64,000 nt of DNA from Diploptera punctata (GCA_030220185.1 JASPKZ010008350.1:2610174-2674173), one strand, 5' to 3'. Numbered from the stretch's first letter, positions 43,558 through 55,663 are shown. Program-made: numbers and translations. Notes: generated from the sequence alone by a model not told the origin.

Positions 43558-45239
43558 TATATGTTATGAATTATTATGGCTGTGATAGTATTATTTCATT
43601 ATCCATATCCATTTGAAAGAAAATATCATTTGGCAGAAGAAAGTGTCCTGAACATAAATTAGATATTTTTAAGGAAAATAAAATCAAAATCGTTATTTTA
43701 ATATTGCAAGATTGTAAGAATATCAGGAAAAAATATAAATGATAGCAGCAACTATATTACCACCAACCATAAGAAAAAATGCGTTGAGTAATTCCTACCC
43801 ACATATCTAAGGGCTATTTAATTTGAATAGGCTACTAGCTGAATGAGCTTAAAACTGCAAAAGTGTGGAGAGAAAAAAAAGAAGGAAATATTTTTGGAAG
43901 ATTCTTATCGTCTCCTACTTTTTTAAATAATTGATTAATTTTATATTTTGGGGAATTGCATATTATTGCGCAAAATGTTTGATATAGTGCACTTATGCAT
44001 ACAGGCAATATTTCGAAATGTTCTCGTAGTTTCTGTGCACCTGCAATTCGGGAAGTGACCTCAGTCCTTTGTTCGTAAATTGCAAGTCATTTATTGAATT
44101 TAATTTGCACTAAGTTGATATATATGTGTACCGCCTTTTCATTGGGAGGTACTAATTAATTATACATTTTTTTCTGATTGGATATTATGTCATAGCGCGG
44201 GCTGTTCGCTCAGGGCTGCCAATATAACATATGCAAATCTCGAGATTGTTCTTGAAGCTTGGTTTCAAGATATTTACATACTCTTGCAGTTACGATCTTC
44301 AGTTCGAGGGAACCATTTAACCAGTTCAGACCTGCGGTCCCTCGCTCCGTAGAGATAGTTAAATCTTATTCTAAATTACTAAAATAAAATGTTAGTGCAT
44401 CAGTTTAAACAAATGTTAACTTATCTGCTCCTATAATTAACTTGCAGTGAAATTTATTGAAAAGTTTAGTGAAGTGATTATATTATGTTAAAAGTTAATA
44501 AATATTTAGTTTTTTTAATATAAATTTGACCTGTATAATTACTTATTATTATCATTTAGAGTTAATTAGCTTCCGTGGTCATACAAAGGCTTCCTCAACT
44601 GGAACCCGACCCATCAATATTATAATTGGAAAAACAGCACTTTAACTTACCTGATATATTTTCAAAGTCCTATAGAACAACAGTGCGCATGCGCCAGAGT
44701 TTATAGAGCCAGCGATAACCCGACATCGAACCACATATCGATTATCTACCTTGCCACATATCGATTATTATAGCTATATAACGTACTAAAGTTTATACAG
44801 CTTACGCTAGATGGCAGCACATCGATATGAAATTTAAATGTCCAATCTTTGCAATAAATCCCAAAATCTATGTTAAATAAATATATTAATAATATTGAAA
44901 TTACCAAACGTTTATTAATAATGCGTGGACACTTACTTATCACTTCCTTACGCCGTTCCAACCAGCGATAACCCAAACCAGCGATAGAAAAATCATAGAG
45001 TAAGTAATATACTCTGTGGAGAAAATATCAGTCAGCATCACAGTATTGCCTAGCAGTGTAATAATGTTGTCATATGCGTAGTTAAGTAAATACTTAAAAA
45101 TTGTCAAATAATGTTACAGAAATTGTTCGAAAAGGTTTAAAATATTAAAACATGTTAGTAAATACAGAAGAAGAGCTATAGTTTACAACAATAAACTGGA
45201 AAATCAAGAGTAAGTAGAAGAGCTGTTCAGCTTTTATAA
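43558..45239. other. Unassigned sequence
   Basis: No recognised gene. A minus-strand 76-codon frame (44746-44976) has no motif. Around 44140-44400 the sequence is less AT-rich (GCGCGGGCTGTTCGCTCAGG, CCTGCGGTCCCTCGCTCC), but I can assign neither a promoter nor an exon. Confidence 0.3.
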
Positions 45240-45925
45240 TTATGATGACTATTTAACTCATGCCCCAAATGGGAGTCAATGACCAATCACGTTTCAATGA
45301 TTTCTGTATTACAACCAATCAGAGACGTGTTTCACGAAATAATTATCAACGTTAGGATTATCATATATTAAGCAAAGCTCCTCCTTTTTAATATTCTGAA
45401 CAGGTCTGACCGTTATTTTGCAGTGACTGAGCCTATAACAAATACGGCTACCAGATTGTATATAATAGTGCTTACATGTCAACATTTGTAGCAATTGATT
45501 ATACCACCAAAAAAAGAAACCACTGTTTGCACTTTCTTAAATGTATACGACATCAAAAATGAATTAATATACAGATTGATGTGTTTCATTTTTTCTCCAC
45601 TAGAGAGCATTCTTACAATATTGCGTTCCTTTGGCAATAAATAGTATGATCTGGTTGCAGTGATAACAAAAGAAGCAGTAGAAGCGTAGGCTACCTATCG
45701 TTTCTCATTAGTTTTCAAACATCACCGTTTACTTTAAATATAAAAATATTTTTAAATAACTGTAGTTAAATAATGATTTGTGAGTAAACAGCTTTATTTT
45801 ATTCGTTAAATAGTCCTAACAAATGCCACTCTTGATTTCCAAATTCTCTAGATAAATTCACTCCTCACTTCGTGAGTCGTGAATTTATCGATAATTTGGA
45901 AATCACTCGTGGCATTACTTATGAT
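45240..45925 (+). repeat. ~660-bp interspersed repeat, copy 2, with terminal hairpin
   Basis: Inverted counterpart of 27558-28198. The last ~96 bp (45822-45917) is an imperfect palindrome. AATGCCACTCTTGATTTCCA pairs with TGGAAATCACTCGTGGCATT, and the inner TAAATTCAC pairs with GTGAATTTA around CTTCGTGAG. The other edge holds ACTCATGCCCCAAATGGGAG. It could be a non-autonomous foldback or rolling-circle element. Confidence 0.75.
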
Positions 45926-46420
45926 AAGCGAATATTAGTAAAATCGATATTAATAAATATTTTTAATTTAAATTTGATAATCAACTTTGAACATAAATTA
46001 CGTTGATTGATATTCTAATACAGGATTAACGAAACCTATAATTATCGATTTCCAATTCAATTTCGGCTTCTATTATAATTAACATTGAGTGAGACGGATT
46101 GAACTCTTTCAGGGATTATCGGTTTAAAATTCTCGTATGTAGCAAGTCATTTATTCAATCGTTTGAGGAGAACTGTTTGAGTGTCCTAATAAAATCATGC
46201 AGTTTCATGTATTGAAACATTTCTTTTGATCACATTCGACTCTACATTAGTTTATCGATATCAGAATATTTATATCTGCTAAATGCATATGCATGAATAC
46301 GTTTTAAAAATGAACAATACAAAGAGAATAAAATTACATACAGACTTAGTTATAGAGCATTTTAATTCAGGGGAATGCTAATTTTTCAGCCTATTATTAT
46401 AGTTTAAACGAGATAGTCTA
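45926..46420. other. Unassigned AT-rich sequence
   Basis: Nothing recognised. Confidence 0.35.
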
Positions 46421-47445
46421 CAGGGTGTTCATTTTGCCTAATATTTAGAAACGTTAGGAGAAAAAAGTATATCACGTAAAAAAGTAAAGTAGTCCCACTA
46501 CAGGCCTCAGGAGACCCTTGGGGTATAGGAGGTTAAGGCTCCCACTTTTTTTCTGGACAATCGGCACTTGATATCAATCGGGTTGTCAGCCCTGCATGAC
46601 GGCCGTCTTTACCCTCATAACAAGCGTCTGGTACTAATTTCCGTTAGACGCTGAGTCGATCTCAGGGTCATAATGCCGCCAGAAGGTTTGGATCAATTTA
46701 AAAATCCTGACCCCACCGGGACTTGAACCCTCGACCTTCCGGCTTGTAGCGCAGTGCCTTAACCACTACGCTATTGCATGCCCCATATCACGTAGAAACT
46801 GTAATTTGTTAATGAAATCCTACGTATACAGTTTTGTTATGAGAAAAGTAACACGGTAGCCAAAATGGCGATTTTTAGATATCGGTATTCCCACTTAGAA
46901 AAGTGAATCAAATATGAACGGGAATTTATGTTTCATAATTTATTGAAACAAAATACAAATACCAATAAAATATCTTATTTTTGTACATAGCTTCCAGTAA
47001 ATGAAATACTTTTTGCCAGCAGAGAGGCTGTTTGACGGAAAAAAGGCCGCCTTAAGTTATCTGCACACAAACTCCTCCATCGCACCCTCATCGTCAAAAC
47101 GCTCATATCCCAATTATTCTTACAGAGGTCCAAACAGACACTAGTCACAGGGCGGCAAATCTGGAATATAGGAAGGTTGTTGAAAAGGTTCCAGTGCATT
47201 TCCTCCAATTTGACACATGTTAGGCATATGTGTGGGGTTGGGATTGTCATGAAGCTTGGCATCGATCTCGCTGAGTTTTTCGGAAGCGCAGTTCGTTGAG
47301 AATTACATTCTAAGGTTTACTATAGCTTATGACAAATGAGTAAGAAATTTCACGTACTTAAGGCTACGATTGCCATCAATAAGGTCACGAACGACCTTAA
47401 TGATTTTCCCAATGATGCTTGTCCTCTGCAGTTGCTGATGGCGTT
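46421..47445 (-). pseudogene. Mariner transposase pseudogene with a nested SINE-D
   Basis: The probable element end CAGGGTGTTCATTTTGCC starts at 46421 after a TA. On the minus strand, 47290-46970 decodes to KLHDNPNPTHMPNM, EPFQQPSYIPDLPPCD, CLFGPL, YERFDDEGAMEEFV and a C-terminal FPSNSLSAGKKYFIYW. These are the HDN and YSPDL.P.D catalytic blocks of a mariner transposase. The two Asp are 34 apart instead of 35 and several stops are present. Further upstream (to about 47440) is a VVRDLIDGNRSLKYVKFLTH piece like the HTH-linker region. SINE-D copy 2 lies between the transposase and the end. Confidence 0.7.
46479..46784 (-). mobile_element. SINE-D copy 2 with 10-bp target duplication
   Basis: Flanked by ATATCACGTA at 46469-46478 and 46785-46794. 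The minus-strand head reads TAGCGTAGTGGTTAAGGCAC and the B-box region GAGGGTTCAAGTCCCGG is perfect. The body matches copy 1, and the tail is a short TTTACTTTTTT. Confidence 0.92.
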
Positions 47446-47862
47446 CATTTTCGACAAAGAAATCTGTGCCGTTCGTAAACTTCGGTCTTAGAGGTATGAA
47501 CTAACCAAACTGTGCCCGAAGTCTTTTTAAAATAAAAAAAATTCTGTCGTCAGAGCGATTTTTAAAATTAGGGTTAAGGCGAACCGTCATGCCTAATAGT
47601 CCGATCTTGGTGATTAACGAATCCTTGATTACTCTTTTTTACTAGATGGCCTTCATTTTCGACAAAAAAATCTGTGCCGTTCGTAAACTTCGGTCTTAGA
47701 GGTATGAACTAACCAAACTGTGCGCGAAGTATTTTTAATATAAAAAAATTAAAAATATCGGTTGCTAGAACGATTTTTAAAATTTGGGTTCAGGCGAACC
47801 GTCATGCCTAATAGTCCGATTTTGGCGATTAACGAATCCTTTATTACTCTTTTTTACTAGAG
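47444..47862. repeat. ~208-bp tandem duplication
   Basis: Two units, 47444-47651 and 47652-47862. Each starts TTCATTTTCGACAAARAAAT and contains CTTCGGTCTTAGAGGTATGA and GGCGAACCGTCATGCCTAAT. The GCGATTTTTAAAATT phrase resembles the larger tandem repeat at 52250-53225. Confidence 0.88.
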
Positions 47863-47869
47863 CGTATCA

Positions 47870-47870
47870 G

Positions 47871-47917
<47 letters not shown>
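47870..47917. repeat. (AT)n(GT)n compound microsatellite
   Basis: About 12 AT units followed by about 12 GT units, right after the tandem duplication. Confidence 0.95.
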
Positions 47918-47919
<2 letters not shown>

Positions 47920-48199
47920 ATGGCGGATTTACCTGTATAAGCACGGTATTCGAATGGGAAGTTTTGTCCGGAAACGTACAGTTTTGTTCAGCTGCTAGAA
48001 CAGGTTAACATTAAGCTTTTAAAATGTCCCGTGTCCGCCGGGGATAAGTGGATAGTAATTTAGCATAGTTATGACAATATAATTAAATATGTACAACCCA
48101 ACATTCACTGATTTCATATCAATGTCCAATTTCAAGAAAATAATCTTCACTTTGTCACTGTATGATTAATTGTTTATACGCAAAATAACAAAACTTCTC

Positions 48200-48490
48200 T
48201 GCTATACTTAATATTGTGGTTAGTGGTTATTCACTACAACATCGATTTGATGTGGCGATCACCAACCTTGATGCACACATTGTACCTGCTAATCGTGTTC
48301 TGATACAATCGATCCATCACATCTGGTATCTGTTGAATCTCTTGTTCAGTCGCAGAACTCGTGCAAGTAAATATTGTACAGTGTTCACAGGTCTGATACA
48401 TTAGATATTTTGTGGCCCCACAGAAAAAAGAAAACGTCTAGTGGAGTTAAATCCGGCGATCGTAGAGGCCATGCATTCGGACCATCCGGC
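48200..48490 (-). pseudogene. Tc/mariner-like transposase C-terminal pseudogene
   Basis: The minus strand near 48480-48400 reads AWPLRSPDLTPLDV then FFFLWGHKISNVSDL, matching the 'WPPRSPDLTPLDFFLWG' catalytic-end block (third acidic residue) of an insect DDE transposase family. A degraded tail follows to about 48200 (IDCIRTRLAGTMCASRLV). It has multiple frameshifts. It may belong to the same superfamily as the N-terminal halves at 14216-14899. Confidence 0.6.
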
Positions 48491-48681
48491 CTGTTCATCT
48501 CTGACCGAATCATCGGTCTGGTTTATGAAACCCCAGTGTGTTAGTTCGGTCCCCGAGGACTATGAGTAGAGATTACTATGCTCGCTTCCGGTTCCGAATT
48601 TTGTTGGTTATCCTAACCGGAATCAATAGATTTTTTTTCTGTGCACGTTTATTCTTTAAAACCACCTTTGGTCTTGAAAGT

Positions 48682-49000
48682 CCCGGGCCTTAGCCGAGCG
48701 GTTTAAGTCATGATACCTTGGTGCAGATCTACAGGACTTGCGCTGGTTCGAGTCGCCAGAAGGGAACAAATTTTATCATGGAATTTCGGCCACTATGGTG
48801 TCTAACCAGCATCGTGAGAAATTTGGGTAGCTACAATAAGTATTGGCTTTCAGATTGAGAAAAGCAAGTGTAACGGCTGGGGGGCTCGACATCCTCACAT
48901 ATCACCCCCATACTGTCTATATGAACGCCCTGCTCTGTAAATTACACAAGCGACCTATTGATAGCCAATGGAGTCCTAGTCGTGTCGGACCATGGATATT
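48682..49000 (+). mobile_element. SINE-C copy 1
   Basis: Head CCCGGGCCTTAGCCGAGCGG then TTAAG, with the B box GGTTCGAGTCG near 48747. The body includes CCAGCATCGTGAGAAATTTG, GGTAGCTACAATAAGTA and GGCTGGGGGGCTCGACAT. Its A-box side resembles tRNA-Leu/Ser-type heads (TAGCCGAGCGG). Confidence 0.75.
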
Positions 49001-49127
49001 TATTTTTTATAGATAGGTCTTAACCCTTAAATTGGGAAAATACAAATTTATTCTGTTAGTTATTTGAATGTGGCGGACCGGTGTGAAAACGGAATCTTGT
49101 ATAATGTTATTTATTAGGTATATCGTA

Positions 49128-49418
49128 CCGTGCGTCCCACATAAGACTGGGCTTGGCATAAAACAGTGCGCTGTTGGATTTATGAATCACTCACTGCACA
49201 GCCACGCGTAGTCAGAGGAGTTTGCTAGTCGAGTGAAGACGTGTTTGCTTGTGTGGTTTGTTGACCGTTGAAATGTCAAAAAAATTACGCTTGAACAAAG
49301 TGTTTTTGTACGACACATACGTCTAAAATAGAGTCATGTAGAGAGGTTTGTAATCGATTATATATACGCGGGAGCTTGCATATTGTCTGCCAGGTCCAGT
49401 CTTATGTGGGACGCACTG
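49128..49418. mobile_element. 291-bp MITE with 32-bp inverted repeats
   Basis: Ends CCGTGCGTCCCACATAAGAC and CAGTGCGTCCCACATAAGAC (right, reverse complement), with TA on each side (49126-49127, 49419-49420). Inside, an ATG at 49273 opens MSKKLRLNKVFLYDTYV before a stop, possibly the start of a lost transposase. Deletion derivative of a Tc1/mariner-like element. Confidence 0.85.
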
Positions 49419-49573
49419 TATAATTAGACACACATTTAAGTCAATACTAATAAAATTCATTGTTAAACCGTTGAGGTGGATAGTCATAAAATAAAATAAG
49501 TCAAAATATACCTTCTTAGGTAAGACCCGTCGTCCTCAACTTATAAAATATGTATTCTTTAGGTCTGTAGGCC

Positions 49574-49599
49574 TTTCAGAACATTAATTCCATCTTCAG
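49574..49599 (-). ncRNA. Hammerhead-like core, left arm
   Basis: Minus strand: CTGAAGA, T, stem GGAAT/GTTCT (two wobbles) with a TAAT loop, then GAAA. Confidence 0.35.
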
Positions 49600-49702
49600 C
49601 AGGTCTTTCTTCGCTACATTATTTGATATGATGGTTGATGCTGCTGGTCCTAATGTGGTGTTGTCAACCATCATATCAAATAATGTAGCAAAGAAATACC
49701 TG

Positions 49703-49728
49703 CTGAAGATGGAACTGATGTTCTGAAA
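49703..49728 (+). ncRNA. Hammerhead-like core, right arm
   Basis: Plus strand: CTGAAGA, T, stem GGAAC/GTTCT (one wobble) with a TGAT loop, then GAAA. Same geometry as the left arm and as 5212-5237. Confidence 0.35.
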
Positions 49729-49812
49729 GGCCTACCGACATAAAGAATACATATTTTATAAGTTGAGGATCTTTCCTAAGAAGGTATATTTTAACTTATT
49801 TTATTTTATAAC

Positions 49813-51465
49813 ACATTTAAGTGGTTTCTTATTGTTCGTTTTCTTTCGATTTATTTAAAATATTAAATTAACTAAACCAACTGATGTATCCAAAAGGACC
49901 TATTACGAATTTAAGGGTTAAATATGTTATTGTTCAAATATACGTAATTTAATAAAATGTATGAATTAATAAGTTGAAATAACATAAAATATGCAGTAAG
50001 ATATTCATAGTATTAATGGGTTAAACATTGATAAAATATTATTTTTTATTTCGCTATTTCAAATTATTACATTGAATAATTTTCTAGGAATGTGATAAAA
50101 GTTTGTGTGTCGAGTTTATCAACATTTCTATCTTGATTAGTCCCGTTTTCAACACAGCAGAGTAACGAATATATAATTTGGTTTTAATATTCCATTGGAG
50201 TACATAAAAACTGTCAGGAGACTTTAAAGGAAACATAGTAATTAAAGTTGAGTAGAAAGCAGCGCTTACATTACCTTCGCTATTTCAACTTTCCTCATTT
50301 TCATTCTAGGAACCCCCTTACAGCAAATTTTGTCTATAAAGTGATTTTAAAACACCATAATTAGCTTAGCTTACTCAATAGTCAGAACAAATATTCTTTT
50401 GTTTGCTCATTTTCTTCAATATTCTACAAGATTCCTTCCAATAATTTTTCCTCAAATCAGTAAAAGAGTCTCTTATACTCTAGTATTTTCCTTTCCCCTT
50501 AGCAAAGTCAGTGGCCCATAAAATGTGACTTGTTGTCAAAAAGGTAAGTATACCATAATGTATTTTTAGGTCTAAAACTAAGAGAGAATAAATAAGGACT
50601 CTTAGAGTTAGAAAGAGATAGCTAAAGATTCTGTGTTTAAAAGAAGCAAAACTTGGTTCTAAGTTTAAAGGGTCTCCCTACCATTTTCTCCATTACCCTA
50701 CTTGCAATGCTAATGAGCCCTCCCCAAACCACCCTCTGCTACACACAAGTGAACGAGAGAAGATTTGAGCTCCAGTGTCTATATTCTGAGGTTGAGGAAA
50801 AGACAAAGATAGAGAAGTGACTTCAATTATAGCTCTGACTTTCAAACTTGTAAAAAAATAAACATATAGATTAAACACCACATGGAAAAGAGAAAATTTA
50901 ATTTTCACTTTCATTAAGTGAATCAAGTTTACTATCTTAATTTTAAGAAAATCTCGCCGTCTTAAAAAAAACACACACAGGGATATAATTATTTTAAAAT
51001 TGCCTATTATTCAACTGAACTAACAGCAGTATTATAAATATGGCGCGAAATATCAAAACAAGCGCTTGAAGCACAGAAAATACACTATTTAAGTGCTACA
51101 AAGTGCCGAAATGTCATTCAGAATTAAGTAAATTATTTAAATATATTGAAAAATAAAGTAACTAATTTATAATCTTAAATGCAAATATTGAAAAGGGTTT
51201 TCGGTACTTTACACCATATAAAAAAATCTGTGCTGTGAGCAACTTTTGTGATATTTCGCGCCTAGTAATATCACCTAGATTTAGTTTTAAAGATATTGTT
51301 TTATTTAACCACGTTGTCATATACGTAGACATTCTTATTCTCACCTACCATAGCGTTATTGGGGTTGGAGTGCCTGTAAGGCGGAGTTACTCTGCCCCAA
51401 TAACATATGATAGACGATAATGATGGTAATGATGCGTCAGGAGAGGCCATTACTTAATGAATACA
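49813..51465. other. Unassigned AT-rich sequence
   Basis: No gene recognised. A small hairpin (GTTATTGGGG / CCCCAATAAC, about 30-nt loop) lies at 51355-51404. A 93-codon minus frame (50693-50974) has no motif. Confidence 0.35.
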
Positions 51466-51469
51466 TTAA

Positions 51470-51650
51470 TGATGATAATGATTGCCGGATGATGTTCCGG
51501 GTCGTTTGGGCCTTAAAGTTTCCTGACATTTGTCTCAAAGGTGAGGAAAAATAAAAAAAAATCACTCAGGAAATTTGTCCTGATCGAGGATCGAACCCAA
51601 GCCTTCTGCGTGACAAGACAGCACACTACTTCGAGACCACAGCGGTGGAC
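51470..51650 (-). mobile_element. SINE-B copy 3, 3'-truncated
   Basis: On the minus strand GTCCACCGCTGTGGTCTCGA, a B-box region GGTTCGATCCTCG and a TTTTTCCTCACCTTTGAGAC body match copies 1 and 2. The copy ends at the GATGAT region, so it lacks the last ~150 bp. Confidence 0.8.
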
Positions 51651-51742
51651 TGATTTTATAATAATTGTGCCACTATTTTTTTAGAGAGAGCCTACTTGAT
51701 CTTTAAAGGAAACCAGATAGGCCCTATAATAAGAAGAGTTAA

Positions 51743-52070
51743 GTCCCGCGCCGTAGCCGAGCGGTTAAGGTAGGAAGCCTTGGCGCAGAGCTACGGGACT
51801 TGCGCTGGTTCGAGTCTCCATGGGGGAAGAAATTTTCTCGTGGTACTTCGGCCAGTATGGGACCGGTGCCCACCCAGCATCGTGAGGCAATTGGGTAGCT
51901 ACAATAAGTAGCGGCTCCAGGTTGAGGAACCAGCTATAACGGCTGGGGGACTCGACATGCTAACCACATGTCACCCCTACACTGGCTGTTGATCATCTAT
52001 CTCTGTGATTGACACATGTGGATGTGAAGGGCCAGCAGCCGGCTGGTAAAAGGGCAACCGCTGAAAAGTG
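51743..52070 (+). mobile_element. SINE-C copy 2
   Basis: Head GTCCCGCGCCGTAGCCGAGC GGTTAAGG, with the B box GGTTCGAGTCT near 51808. The body holds CACCCAGCATCGTGAGGCAA and TAACGGCTGGGGGACTCGAC. More complete at the 3' side than copy 1. Confidence 0.8.
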
Positions 52071-52109
52071 GAAAGACCCTCAATCGGAAGTTTCGTTGAC
52101 TGTAATAGG

Positions 52110-52180
52110 CAGGGAATGTGGCACGAATGGGGAATGAAAGAGGGACACAAAAACACTTGTAGGAAAACGAGAGCGTGCAT
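52110..52180 (+). pseudogene. Tiny L-a fragment
   Basis: GGGAATGTGGCACGAATGGG and GGGACACAAAAACACTTGTA reproduce the 'GHVARMGNER..KLLV' stretch of L-a. Only ~70 bp is present. Confidence 0.5.
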
Positions 52181-52249
52181 TATGACGTTACATTGTTGTC
52201 ACTCGGTCGATAATGCTGATGGCTATATATATATATATATATATATGAC

Positions 52250-53225
52250 ATAAAAAAATTCCTATTACCCAATCGCAGCGCAACGTACCAAGTCCAATTA
52301 TTGTGAATCCGAACCATCCACGGACCCACTCAAACATAATAAAACATAACACAAAATTTCATCATTATCGTTCAAGTCGTTTAGACAGTTTCGGATTTCA
52401 AGTAAACTTCCAGTTGTAATTGTCTGATTTCGCTTACTTCTGGAAAATATGTACCTCGGTTTATTTTATTAAGATATACTGAGTTTCGTTTGAAACATCG
52501 ACAATTAAAACCCGCTAGAGTGATTTTTAAATTTTCACTTCATGTGAACTCCTACATATAATGGTTTTAGAGGATTCAATTGTGAATCTGATAGATCCAG
52601 ACACTGACTCAAACAAACACAAAAATATCATCAAAATCGGTGTAGTCGTTACGCAGATTTTAATTTCGCATTTAAAGTAAACCTCCACTTCTAAATGTCG
52701 GACATCGCTAATTTTGTGACAATAGACATTCATAGCTCGGTTTATTTTAGTAGGACATACTGATTTTCGTTGTGAAACATCGAACATTTTTACCGCAAGA
52801 GCAATTTTTTAATTTTCACTTCAGGCGAAATCCTACACCTAATGGTTTTAGAGGACCCAATTGTGAATCTAAGCCATTCAGGACCCACTCAAACACACAC
52901 AAAAAGTGCATCAAAATTGGTCCAGTCATATAGGCATTTTACAAATTTCCGATTTCTAGTAAATGCCTAATTCTAACGGTCAGATTTCGCTCATTTTTTT
53001 GACAGTACATACCCTGGTTTATTTTAATAGGATATTCCGAGTTTAGTTGCGAAACATCGAAAATTCCGATCGTTAGAGCGATTTTTAATTTTTTGTTTCA
53101 GGTGAACTCCTACAACTAATGATTTTACAATACAATATACACTCGCCGTATCTGAAACCCTTTATATAGAAATTTTCACGAAGATCGGTTGAACGGTTTA
53201 GAAGTCTATAACGGACATACATATA
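52250..53225. repeat. ~280-bp tandem repeat, about 3.4 copies
   Basis: The TTGTGAATC landmark recurs at 52301, 52580 and 52861, with a decayed fourth unit near 53140. Each unit has a GGTTTTAGAGGA...CAATTGTGAATC start, a GACCCACTCAAACA segment, and a CGCTAGAGTGATTTTTAAAT end. The final unit ends AGATCGGTTGAACGGTTTAG. Confidence 0.8.
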
Positions 53226-53268
53226 TTAATTTAATATAATACCATTAAATTCAATAACAATAGTAATG

Positions 53269-53271
<3 letters not shown>

Positions 53272-53329
<58 letters not shown>

Positions 53330-53331
53330 CA
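53272..53331. repeat. (AAT)n microsatellite
   Basis: AAT run. Confidence 0.95.
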
Positions 53332-53627
53332 TACATTTTAACAAATGTTTAATTTTCAGATTTTGAAATCTGTTCTTTCAGTACAAAAAAATATTTAAGT
53401 AAAAGACAATAAACGAAATTTTAAATTTAAAAAAAATATGTACATAATTCAATTTAAACATTTTATAACAATGTATTTTTAATGTTTCATATCCTCTGAA
53501 ACTTTTAATCAACTCCCTCAAGTCAATTCATCTCATGAAAATTAAGTATATTAGACCTTTATAAATAATTTTATTGGTTGCGAAACATTAATAAAGATAA
53601 ACATTTATTTTTATTTTCAGTTACTAG

Positions 53628-53629
53628 AT

Positions 53630-53696
<67 letters not shown>

Positions 53697-53697
53697 T
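53628..53697. repeat. (AAT)n microsatellite
   Basis: AAT run at the 5' truncated edge of an L-b fragment. Confidence 0.95.
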
Positions 53698-54328
53698 TTT
53701 TAAATTACATAATATATGTGAACAATATAATCTTAAAATATCCATAGAAAAAACTAAGGTAATGGCATTCCAAGGGAAAAATCAAATCAGATCCAAAATA
53801 GTAATAGGAAACAAAATTATAGAACAGGTGAACCATCTCAATTATCTAGGATGTGACATTTAATTTAATTATGATAATGATATAACTAATAAAATAGCAA
53901 AATTCCAGGGAATATGTGGTAAGATAAAACGATCACTAAATAATAAAACAACAAGAGAGACCCAATTGAAATTTTATAAAACATTGGCAGTACCGGTAGT
54001 GTTCTATGGATCAGAAGCCTGGATATATAAAAAAAACAAGATCTAAGTAGGATGACGGCGGCAGAAATGAAAATTTTGAAATCTGTTAAAGGGTGCACTA
54101 AGGAAGACAGAATCAAGAACACAGAAATAAGACAGGAACTTGAAATATTTGCAATAACTGATAAAATAGATACATATAGACAAAAATGAAAGCAACACAT
54201 AGACAGAATGAATGAAGATAGATATGAAAAAAAAAATACAAACCTAAAGGCACCCGAGATGTGGGCAGACCTAGAAAGAGATGGACTGAAGTCGGAACGG
54301 GTCAACAGACCTAATCCATGAATGCAGA

Positions 54329-54330
<2 letters not shown>
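53695..54330 (+). pseudogene. L-b LINE fragment
   Basis: The plus strand gives KISIEKTKVMAFQGKNQIRS, EQVNHLNYLGCDI, KIAKFQGICGKIKRSLNNK, FYKTLAVPVVFYGSEAWI, then a frame-broken tail with MTAAEMKILKSVKGCTKED and GRPRKRWTEVGTG. It is homologous to 40685-41660 and 55900-57130. An AAT run follows its 3' end. Confidence 0.78.

Positions 54331-54377
<47 letters not shown>
54331..54377. repeat. (AAT)n microsatellite
   Basis: AAT run between the L-b 3' end and an L-c copy. Confidence 0.95.
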
Positions 54378-54379
<2 letters not shown>

Positions 54380-54655
54380 GTATTCAAGAGGAGCCGGACA
54401 TCTTAGACATTATAGAAAAGAAAAGATTACAGTGGCATGGCCATGTCAAAAGAATGACAGAGCAAAGATAGCCTAAAATTATGGAATGGATCACAATGGA
54501 AAGGATGGAGAGAGGAAGACCGAAGAGAACTTGGATAGAAGGGGTACAAGCGGCTATGAATATCAGAGGACTGGAGGAAGATCAATGGAAAGACAGAGAG
54601 GAATGGCGTTTGATTTCCGGAAGATGGCAGCAGCTGCCATGATACATCATGATGA
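54378..54655 (+). pseudogene. Third L-c LINE copy
   Basis: EEPDILDIIEKKRLQWHGHV, then ERMERGRPKRTWIEGVQAAM and NIRGLEDQW-type C-terminus ending GATACATCATGATGATGATG. It is one of three L-c C-terminal fragments of almost the same length. Confidence 0.75.
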
Positions 54656-55574
54656 TGATGAATAAAAATAATAATAAAATTAATAAAAATTTATAGAATC
54701 CCACATATTCATTGCAGCAGAATAATCAATTATAAATTGCCTGCTTGTTGATCAACGCATGTAGGGCTTCGCGTATTTACAAGTTAATATTACATTTTAA
54801 TTGAGGAAATCGTTATAATAGGTTGTAAAATTAATAAAACGGTTACACTTATTACAAATTACATGGTGAGCATTTGAATTAATTTCACGCTAAAAGCAAC
54901 ATGGAAGAAATAAATATAAAAACTAAGATTGATAAGGTGTGAAAATGAGAAACATTAAAGTAGCTAAGAGCATTAACGCTGTGATTTCTGTCAACGTGTT
55001 ATGATAAAAACGGTGGAGCTTAGAGACAACACCTGTAATTATAGCATTAAATAGATTGAAGTCGGTCAGATGCTTGTGAGAATTACAAGACTTGCCCAGT
55101 AGGTATCACGCATACCAGATGGTTAATACTGATAGTTCACAGCATGTGGTTCGTGTAACCCCCTCCCTCTGTTACGGAATTACTTGTCAGGGTAGGTAGG
55201 AGGTATAGTTTGAAACAATTCTCTTGTGATATTGCACGTTATCCTGCTGTTCTCTTTTTTTATCTCCTTATTCAATTTTAGATTTCCTTGTGAGTAAATG
55301 CGTTCTTCCACTAATCTTTTAAACTCAAGTTGTCCTGCGAAAAGATTGATCACTGGCAATACCAAGATTAAAGTGCGCTTAGCATACATAAAATCTATGT
55401 AGTTTATTTTCCTTCACAGCAATTTACTCTCCCAGAAGAATATCTAAGGTCGATCCATAGATACTTGCCTTTCACCTAGGGTGACGAGATCGCGTCTCTG
55501 ATACTCGGTCATTTAACATACATGTATAAGGTTCATTATGGACGAATCGCCCTCGGAGAGAGTTTTCTCTTGGT
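54656..55574. other. Unassigned sequence
   Basis: AT-rich. The 69-codon minus frame at 55180-55389 has no recognisable motif. Confidence 0.35.
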
Positions 55575-55663
55575 TTACCTCGGTTCCGAGTGGTTAAGAC
55601 AAAATGCCTTGGCGCAGAGCTACGGGACTTGCGCTGGTTCGAGTCTCCATGGGGGGAAGAAAT
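55575..55663 (+). mobile_element. SINE-C copy 3, head only
   Basis: CGGTTCCGAGTGGTTAAGAC, GGCGCAGAGCTACGGGACTT and the B box GGTTCGAGTCTCC match SINE-C. The body after GGGGGAAGAAATTTTA is lost. Confidence 0.7.

Larger units (their letters stand above)
49467..49812. mobile_element. Second foldback element
   Basis: Arms 49486-49650 and 49660-49807 are inverted copies (ATACCTTCTTAGG, ACTTATAAAATATGTATTCT, AGGCCTTTCAGAACAT, CATCTTCAGCAGGT, ATGATGGTTGA). The outer end CCGTTGAGGTGGATAGTCAT is shared with the foldback at 5112-6824. Each arm carries a hammerhead-like core. Confidence 0.85.

Noticed and set aside
53886..54305. 139-codon hydrophobic minus frame that looks like a membrane protein.
   Set aside because: It is antisense to an L-b LINE fragment whose plus-strand motifs (YLGCDI, FYGSEAW) are clear; the hydrophobicity comes from AT-rich antisense codons.
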